The notes under the pieces: generated by a model
Seen by the model: only the letters and a program-made list of their open reading frames with translations
The model's database searches: none
What the model was told of the DNA's origin: nothing
Shown: positions 1 through 4,483 of the stretch, piece after piece
Layout of the letters: every line of letters starts with the position of its first letter
Position numbering within the stretch: the stretch's first letter is position 1
DNA from: Bacteroidota bacterium
GTDB lineage: Bacteria > Bacteroidota > Ignavibacteria > UBA10030 > UBA8401
Length of the DNA stretch: 5,884 nt
Reading direction: 5' to 3'
NCBI GenBank assembly: GCA_025355705.1
Contig: JANXZD010000082.1
Coordinates: forward strand, 1 to 5,884
Made by a program: the position numbers and the translations under genes

Positions 1-1
1 T

Positions 2-232
2 AATCCATCAACGCACATTGAATATCAAATTCCAATAAACGGACTTGTAACACTCACCGTGTATGATGTTCTTGGTCGATCTGTTGCAACGCTGGTCAAT
101 CAACAGCAACAATCCGGTCTGTACAAAGTAAATTTCTCGAATGATAAGTTACCGACTTCCAGCGGTGTTTATTTCTATCAATTACGGATAAATGATTTTG
201 TCAGCGTAAAAAAAATGATTCTGTTAAAATAG
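2..232 (+). CDS. C-terminal fragment of a secreted protein with T9SS type A sorting domain (5' end outside window)
   Basis: The reading frame is open from the left edge to TAG at 230-232 and gives 76 residues, beginning NPSTHIEYQIP and ending SVKKMILLK. This is the typical type A C-terminal sorting domain of T9SS cargo (Por_Secre_tail family): an 'NPST' entry strand, the VYDVLGRSVATLVN strand-turn, a Gly-rich turn, SGVYFYQL, and a basic KKM-LLK end. In this family the domain directs an already Sec-exported protein through the outer membrane, where it is usually removed or attached to the surface. The catalytic or adhesive part lies upstream of the window, so the function of the whole protein cannot be stated. 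No start codon is present. The domain assignment is firm; the cargo is unknown. Confidence 0.9.
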   Translation, partial: NPSTHIEYQIPINGLVTLTVYDVLGRSVATLVNQQQQSGLYKVNFSNDKLPTSSGVYFYQLRINDFVSVKKMILLK

Positions 233-245
233 AGAAATCGTAGAT

Positions 246-275
246 TAACAGATTATTATTAGAAATGTTATTTTT
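246..275 (+). terminator. Weak candidate terminator after the T9SS cargo gene
   Basis: TAACA (246-250) can pair with TGTTA (266-270) across a 15-nt AT-rich loop, and five T residues (271-275) follow. It sits 14 bp past the stop at 232. The stem is short and contains a single G-C pair, so it would be a poor intrinsic terminator. It is listed because of its position and T-tract, not its stability. Otherwise the gap 233-355 contains only the promoter candidate and the ribosome binding site of the next gene. Confidence 0.2.
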
Positions 276-289
276 ATATTCCAAAAGGC

Positions 290-318
290 TTGCCTCTTCC
301 AAACTTTTCTTGCATATT
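290..318 (+). promoter_or_regulatory. Candidate promoter for the aquaporin gene
   Basis: TTGCCT (290-295) and CATATT (313-318) are separated by 17 bp. Each matches the sigma-70-type consensus at four of six positions. Transcription would begin near 325, giving a leader of about 30 nt that contains the Shine-Dalgarno sequence. The -35-like box overlaps a small inverted repeat, AGGC-TT-GCCT (286-295). Promoter consensus in this lineage is uncertain, so this is a guess from spacing and position. Confidence 0.3.
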
Positions 319-344
319 CGCATCACTTCATCTAACTATATTTT

Positions 345-350
345 AGGAGA
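345..350 (+). promoter_or_regulatory. Shine-Dalgarno sequence of the aquaporin gene
   Basis: AGGAGA lies 5 nt before the ATG at 356. It is the only strong Shine-Dalgarno sequence in front of any gene in this window and fixes the aquaporin start. The two downstream genes, starting at 1057 and 4484, lack a comparable site. Confidence 0.75.
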
Positions 351-355
351 TTGCA

Positions 356-979
356 ATGAACAAATACATTGTTGAATTCATCGGAACATTTTTTCTTGTG
401 CTTGTTGTCGGTTTGACCGTGATCGATCCCGGCGCAGGAATGCTTGCACCGCTTGCTATCGGATGCACGTTAATGATCATGGTCTATGCGGGCGGTCCAA
501 TCTCCGGCGGCCATTATAATCCCGCAGTTACGCTTGGCGTATGGATGCGCGGAAAATTGGAAAAAAAAGAAGTTCTTCCGTACATGCTTATGCAGATATT
601 TGGCGGAGTGGTAGCAGCATTCATTGTCGGTTTTCAAAAAGGATATCCGGCGTTGACACCAATGGTTCCGGACGTAACAAAAGCTGTCTTGAATGAATTC
701 CTTTTTACATTTGCTCTTGTTTATGTTGTGCTGAATGTCGCCACTTCTAAAAAATCTGCCGGTAATTCATATTTTGGTCTGGCAATAGGGTTCACTGTTG
801 TTATTGGCGCATTTGCCGGTGGCGGAATTTCGGGCGGTGCGTACAATCCTGCAGTAGCAGTGGGTATTACCACAATGGGTCTTGCGTCATTCAGCAATAT
901 CTGGATCTATTTGGTGGGAAATTTTGCAGGAGGCGCTGCTGCTGCAATGATCTACAAAATTGTCAATGCCGACGAATAG
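356..979 (+). CDS. Aquaporin/MIP-family channel with non-canonical selectivity filter
   Basis: This is a complete 207-residue integral membrane protein of the major intrinsic protein family, at the short end of the family range. It should form a six-helix pore for water or small neutral solutes in the inner membrane. Both half-helix signatures are present: SGGHYNPAVTLGVW (first NPA at residues 55-57) and SGGAYNPAVAVG (second NPA at 164-166). The family glutamates are at E7 (EFIGTF, helix 1) and E114 (NEFLFTF, helix 4), as expected from the internal duplication. Val167 follows the second NPA where classical aquaporins and glyceroporins have Arg. Ungapped alignment to the AQP1 spacing puts Ile35, Ala152 and Gly161 at the other three filter positions, so the filter looks wide and apolar. 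The start is fixed by AGGAGA at 345-350. The gene is flanked by unrelated genes and followed by a terminator, so it is probably monocistronic. The family call is firm; the substrate is unknown. Confidence 0.93.
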   Translation: MNKYIVEFIGTFFLVLVVGLTVIDPGAGMLAPLAIGCTLMIMVYAGGPISGGHYNPAVTLGVWMRGKLEKKEVLPYMLMQIFGGVVAAFIVGFQKGYPALTPMVPDVTKAVLNEFLFTFALVYVVLNVATSKKSAGNSYFGLAIGFTVVIGAFAGGGISGGAYNPAVAVGITTMGLASFSNIWIYLVGNFAGGAAAAMIYKIVNADE

Positions 980-1004
980 AACATAGTGTAATCCGAATCT
1001 GTTC

Positions 1005-1033
1005 TTGATTTTTTAATTCCGGCTGCGCATACT
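1005..1033 (+). promoter_or_regulatory. Candidate promoter for the LTD surface protein, overlapping the aquaporin terminator
   Basis: TTGATT (1005-1010) and CATACT (1028-1033) are 17 bp apart, each matching sigma-70-type consensus at four of six positions. The -10-like box lies inside the terminator hairpin (1021-1045). Initiation near 1040 would give a leader of about 17 nt lacking the 5' arm of the hairpin, so the terminator could not fold in that transcript. This is an inference from position; the match itself is weak. Confidence 0.3.
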
Positions 1034-1051
1034 ACGTGCACAGCCTTTTTT
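1021..1051 (+). terminator. Intrinsic terminator of the aquaporin gene
   Basis: GGCTG (1021-1025) pairs with CAGCC (1041-1045). After one C-A mismatch the stem continues GCA/TGC (1027-1029 with 1037-1039), with a possible extra wobble pair, and closes on a short loop. Six T residues follow directly (1046-1051). It lies 41 bp after the aquaporin stop. Its T-tract ends 5 bp before the start codon of the next gene (1057), which is unusually close. Confidence 0.8.
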
Positions 1052-1056
1052 ATCTT

Positions 1057-4000
1057 ATGCCAAGGACTTCTTTTGCCATTATTGTTTTTTTGCTGTTAAA
1101 CACATCCATTGTGTTTTCTCAGATCAACGTTTTCCCCTACAAAGAAAATTTCGACACTCTTACCGTCCCGAATCTTCCCTCTGGATGGTCAACAACAGTC
1201 AATAAGAACATCAACGGAGATTTTTCAACTTCAACAACAACTGTTCGTTCTTCGCCAAACGCTTTGAGCACAACAGATGCAACAAAGCCTCAATCTGTTA
1301 TCACTTCATACTTTAATTTCAAAGGAAGATTCGTTGATTCGTTGGAATTTTATGAGCGGCGAACAACTACACATACTTCCGGATTGTTGATTGAGGCAAC
1401 AATCGGAACCGATACGACGTTTCCTATTCTTCTAACCGATACAATTAAATTTGTGAACGGAACTTCTTATGTTCGTCGGAATCTGGCACTTCCAGCAATA
1501 GTCAACAATAAAGATTCTGTCCGTTTTCGATGGCGTGTTGTTGGTAATGGAACAGGGACAACAGGGGTCCTTCGAATTGATGACATCACATTGACCGTTA
1601 AAAAAGCAATTGATCTTGCACTTACATCTCTCACCATCGCCCCTGTTTCACCAAAACAAAGTGAACAAATAACGGCAACGGCAAGAATAACAAATCGTGC
1701 ACTTTCCGGGAATTTTTCAGGAACAATTCAATTATTTGATTCTTTAACATTAATATCATCGCAAATCTTCAATCGATCGTTTGCTGCGAGCGAATCTCTC
1801 TTAATTACATTGAACTATCAAAATATTAAAACGGGGAGACATCCGGTTACATTGAAATTGATATTAGCAGGAGATGAAGATACAACAAACAACAGTATAT
1901 CCGCGATCATTAATGTCGGATCTCAATCTCGCACAATCCTTGTCAATGAATTTATGTATGCGCCTCCGAACGGAATGCCTGAGTGGATCGAGTGCGTTAA
2001 TAACAGCAATGATACGATCCCGCTTTCTGGTTGGAAAATCTCGGATGTGGGTACAACAAAAGCTTCAATGCTCCCGGTACAACGGATGATCATACCACAT
2101 TCTTTTTTCATTGTTACAACCGATACTGTTTTGTTGAAAGATAATTATTCTATTTCCGTCCCGTTGATGCAGGCATCTTTTTCTGCGCTCAACAATACAA
2201 CGGCGGATGCTGTTGTTATTTTTGACCCGACAAACTCGATGATCGATAGTGTGTTTTATACTCCTTTGTGGGGTGGTTCGGGCGGAAAATCGTTGGAACG
2301 GATCGATACGGCAAACGGTTCTACACTGCAATCCAATTGGAAAACTTCCGTTCATCCGCTTGGCGCAACACCGGGAGCGATCAATTCTGTAACGCAAAAA
2401 TCATTTGACGCTACGGTTGGCAGAATGACGACCTCGCCTCAATTTCCGGTGACGGGAAATTTAATCACTCTTTTTTCGGTCATTAAAAATATTGGTAAAC
2501 AGACTCTTTCGTCAATTCATTTTCAATTATATGTTGATGCAAATAAAGATTCGATATTGGAATCGAACGAGCTTCAATTTCAGCAAACGATTCCTTCTCT
2601 TGCAACAAATGATTCTGCAACCATACCGACGACACTTTCTTCGCTTCCCCAGGGAACGCATTTACTTTCAGTCAAAATTTCAACAGCGCAAGACGAAGAT
2701 TCTTCCAACAATATAATGTTTCTGCCGGTGACGGTTGGAATCCCGCCAAAGAGTATTATTGTGAACGAAATCATGTATGCTCCTGCCGGCGACATGCCTG
2801 AATGGATCGAATTGTATAACAACAACAATGCATCTATTTCCATTTCACGATGGAAATTTTCGGACAACAGTACCACAAAAGCATCCATCATCAATCCATC
2901 CGCATCGATACCACCACATTCATATTGTATCGTCACAACAGATTCTTCGTTCATAAATTTTTTCCAAAATCCTGCGCCTGTATTCATTGCGCCATTCTCT
3001 GCATTGAACAACACCACACCGGATGCTGTTGTGGTCTATGATGAACGTGGCGCAATAATGGATAGTGTCTATTATAGACAGTCGTGGGGAGGTTTCAGTG
3101 GAAATTCGCTGCAACGATATGATTTCTTCGGATCATCGTCCGATTCATTAAATTGGAGAAGCGGGCAGCCAAGTCCGGGAATCGAAAATCTTTCAGCAAG
3201 AAAAGAGATCGATGTTGAAGTAAAAAGTATTGCGACCGTAAAAAATGCAAACGGACTTCAAATAAAAACAACTGTCGTTAATGCCGGAAGACAAACGGTG
3301 AATTCAGTAACAGTGAAATTCTATCACGACATGAATCACGATAGCACAGCTCAACCGATAGAAGTATTGGATTCTTCTTTTATTTCAACATTGAATCCTT
3401 TGGATTCGGCAACGATTCTTCACAATTGGAATGTTCACATTCAAGGAATGCAATCCATCATCGTCACAGTTGAAACTCCAAATGATATGCGGTCGACAAA
3501 TAATTCACGACTGACCATCGCAAAGAATACCTTTGATCCGCAGACACTTGTTATCAACGAGATCATGTATGAACCGTTTACGGGGAAAGCTGAATTTGTC
3601 GAGCTCTTTAATCGCACTACGGATACGGTTGATATTGCAGAGTGGAAATTGATGGATCAACCAAGTTCATCCGGCAGTCGAGCGATCATTCCGTTGGCAA
3701 AATTTTCTACGGCTGTTCCTCCGGACGGTTTTGTAATTGTTGCATCGGATTCATCGATCTACTCTCAATTTCCTTCGCTTGCAACAAAAAATGTTATCGT
3801 TAACTCTTCCTTAAGTTTGAATAACAGCGGTGAAGATCTTGTTCTTACAGATTTGACCAATGCACAAATTGATAGTGTACGATATTCACCATTGTGGCAT
3901 TTAAAAAATATTTCGTTTCCAGGCAGATCGCTTGAACGAATCAATCCTTCTATACTAAGCAACGATTCAAGAAATTGGAGTTCTTCGGTCGCGGGTGCTG

Positions 4001-4371
4001 GCGCAAGTCCTGGTGCAGCAAATAGTATTTTTACCGCATCGATATCACAAACTTCATCATTGATTCTTTCTCCGAATCCGTTCTCGCCTGATAATGATGG
4101 CTTTGAGGATTTTTTAACAATAAACTATTCTCTCCCTGCCAATAGCACAACAATTCGCGTGCGTATTTTTGATGTTACCGGAAGACTGATCCGTCGTCTT
4201 TCGCAAAATGAACCCTCACCATCTACCGGTACGATTATCTGGAACGGAATGGATGACGACGAAAACCGAGTCCGCATAGGAATGTATATCATCCTGTTTG
4301 AATCGCTGGATAATTTCGGCGGGACTGCGAAGACAATGAAAGATGTTGCCGTCGTTGGAAGAAAATTATGA
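1057..4371 (+). CDS. Large secreted surface protein: signal peptide, adhesin-like jelly roll, three CARDB-LTD units, FlgD/T9SS-like C-terminal domain
   Basis: This predicted cell-surface or secreted protein has 1104 residues. I chose ATG 1057 because it gives a clean signal peptide (R3, hydrophobic core 6-14, likely cleavage after S21 in VFS-Q). The frame also extends to a GTG at 1036, but that lies inside the terminator hairpin and adds seven residues before the signal. No Shine-Dalgarno is visible. Domains: residues ~23-182, a jelly-roll of the cleaved-adhesin/choice-of-anchor-J type (FPYKENFD near the start, LRIDDITL at the end); then three repeats of a CARDB Ig-like domain (184-290, 449-562, 717-825) plus a lamin-tail domain (293-447, 566-712, 830-990). 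Each lamin-tail domain opens with NE(F/I)MYxP and a PEWIE/AEFVE strand. Residues ~1002-1104 (LSPNPFSPDNDG ... RIFDVTGRLIRRL ... GMYIILFE) form a FlgD-like/T9SS-type C-terminal domain. I see no enzyme active site. LTDs in bacterial secreted proteins are usually taken as binding or anchoring modules, so adhesion or matrix binding is the likely role, by inference. Only two cysteines were seen. Confidence 0.88.
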   Translation: MPRTSFAIIVFLLLNTSIVFSQINVFPYKENFDTLTVPNLPSGWSTTVNKNINGDFSTSTTTVRSSPNALSTTDATKPQSVITSYFNFKGRFVDSLEFYERRTTTHTSGLLIEATIGTDTTFPILLTDTIKFVNGTSYVRRNLALPAIVNNKDSVRFRWRVVGNGTGTTGVLRIDDITLTVKKAIDLALTSLTIAPVSPKQSEQITATARITNRALSGNFSGTIQLFDSLTLISSQIFNRSFAASESLLITLNYQNIKTGRHPVTLKLILAGDEDTTNNSISAIINVGSQSRTILVNEFMYAPPNGMPEWIECVNNSNDTIPLSGWKISDVGTTKASMLPVQRMIIPHSFFIVTTDTVLLKDNYSISVPLMQASFSALNNTTADAVVIFDPTNSMIDSVFYTPLWGGSGGKSLERIDTANGSTLQSNWKTSVHPLGATPGAINSVTQKSFDATVGRMTTSPQFPVTGNLITLFSVIKNIGKQTLSSIHFQLYVDANKDSILESNELQFQQTIPSLATNDSATIPTTLSSLPQGTHLLSVKISTAQDEDSSNNIMFLPVTVGIPPKSIIVNEIMYAPAGDMPEWIELYNNNNASISISRWKFSDNSTTKASIINPSASIPPHSYCIVTTDSSFINFFQNPAPVFIAPFSALNNTTPDAVVVYDERGAIMDSVYYRQSWGGFSGNSLQRYDFFGSSSDSLNWRSGQPSPGIENLSARKEIDVEVKSIATVKNANGLQIKTTVVNAGRQTVNSVTVKFYHDMNHDSTAQPIEVLDSSFISTLNPLDSATILHNWNVHIQGMQSIIVTVETPNDMRSTNNSRLTIAKNTFDPQTLVINEIMYEPFTGKAEFVELFNRTTDTVDIAEWKLMDQPSSSGSRAIIPLAKFSTAVPPDGFVIVASDSSIYSQFPSLATKNVIVNSSLSLNNSGEDLVLTDLTNAQIDSVRYSPLWHLKNISFPGRSLERINPSILSNDSRNWSSSVAGAGASPGAANSIFTASISQTSSLILSPNPFSPDNDGFEDFLTINYSLPANSTTIRVRIFDVTGRLIRRLSQNEPSPSTGTIIWNGMDDDENRVRIGMYIILFESLDNFGGTAKTMKDVAVVGRKL
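1606..2400 (+). repeat. CARDB-LTD repeat unit 1 of the surface protein
   Basis: Residues 184-448. The CARDB-like part begins AIDLALTSLTI and ends GDEDTTNNSISAIINVG. The lamin-tail domain has NEFMYAP (297-303), PEWIE (308-312), the LNNTTADAVVIFD strand (from 378) and the closing SLERID ... NWK ... GATPGAINS. Unit 1 lacks the EF-hand-like loop found in the CARDB parts of units 2 and 3. Its lamin-tail domain is clearly closer to that of unit 2 than to unit 3. Confidence 0.8.
2401..3204 (+). repeat. CARDB-LTD repeat unit 2 of the surface protein
   Basis: Residues 449-716. The CARDB-like part runs from SFDATVGRM to NNIMFLPVTVG and carries an EF-hand-like loop, DANKDSILESNE (residues 494-505, nt 2536-2571). 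The lamin-tail domain has NEIMYAP (570-576), PEWIE (581-585) and LNNTTPDAVVVYD (from 650). It lies about 273 residues from its counterpart in unit 1, and the shared stretches are also similar at base level (compare 1954-1992 with 2773-2811). Confidence 0.8.
3205..4026 (+). repeat. CARDB-LTD repeat unit 3 of the surface protein (most diverged)
   Basis: Residues 717-990. The CARDB-like part runs from EIDVEVKSI to STNNSRLTIAKN and has a second EF-hand-like loop, DMNHDSTAQPIE (758-769, nt 3328-3363). The lamin-tail domain has NEIMYEP (834-840), AEFVE (845-849), LSLNNSGEDLVLTD, SLERIN and the closing GAGASPGAANS. It has diverged more than units 1 and 2, and the stretch after the first strand is longer. 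Confidence 0.75.
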
Positions 4372-4417
4372 TTGTCGCCATTTAGATTTACTACTGCTTT
4401 CAGGACTTTCCTGCTTG

Positions 4418-4423
4418 TATAAT
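4418..4423 (+). promoter_or_regulatory. Perfect -10 hexamer, candidate upstream promoter of glnD
   Basis: TATAAT at 4418-4423 matches the sigma-70 -10 consensus exactly. No good -35 hexamer is found 16-18 bp upstream (TGCTTT at 4395-4400 at best). A small perfect hairpin, CAGGA-CTT-TCCTG (4401-4413), sits between the two. Initiation near 4430 would give a leader of about 54 nt for the gene starting at 4484. Confidence 0.35.
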
Positions 4424-4449
4424 ATTACGATAATTTTATCTTCAAAATA

Positions 4450-4477
4450 TTGGAATTGTCCCTACTTGTTCTATATT
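4450..4477 (+). promoter_or_regulatory. Candidate proximal promoter of glnD, implying a leaderless transcript
   Basis: TTGGAA (4450-4455) and TATATT (4472-4477) are 16 bp apart, matching consensus at four and five of six positions. The expected start point, about 7 nt after the -10 box, coincides with the A of the ATG at 4484. That would make the mRNA leaderless, consistent with the absence of a Shine-Dalgarno before this start. It is an alternative or addition to the -10 element at 4418. Confidence 0.3.
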
Positions 4478-4483
4478 TAGATA

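Noticed and set aside
1036..1056. GTG start at 1036 that would lengthen the surface protein by seven residues
   Set aside because: It lies within the 3' part of the terminator hairpin, has no Shine-Dalgarno, and puts extra residues before an already complete signal peptide starting at ATG 1057.
1874..3041. Plus-strand open frames at 1874-2089, 2492-2716 and 2850-3041 inside the surface protein gene
   Set aside because: They are out-of-frame shadows with low-complexity or implausible protein sequence, fully overlapped by the long frame with recognisable domains.
1923..3114. Several minus-strand open frames (for example 2580-3017 with 145 codons, 2065-2397, 1923-2111, 2920-3114)
   Set aside because: They are antisense to the CARDB-LTD repeats. 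Their mutual resemblance (IHSG-P-GAYM/I stretches) comes from the duplicated sense-strand repeats. They have no coherent domain or ribosome binding site.
1606..4026. Internal repeats as a CRISPR array or mobile element
   Set aside because: The repeats are about 800 bp long, in frame, diverged and protein-coding. There are no short identical direct repeats with unique spacers, no terminal inverted repeats and no transposase.
4401..4413. Perfect small hairpin CAGGA-CTT-TCCTG as terminator of the surface protein gene
   Set aside because: The stem is only 5 bp with a 3-nt loop and no T-tract follows, so it does not fit an intrinsic terminator. I see no convincing terminator between 4372 and 4483.
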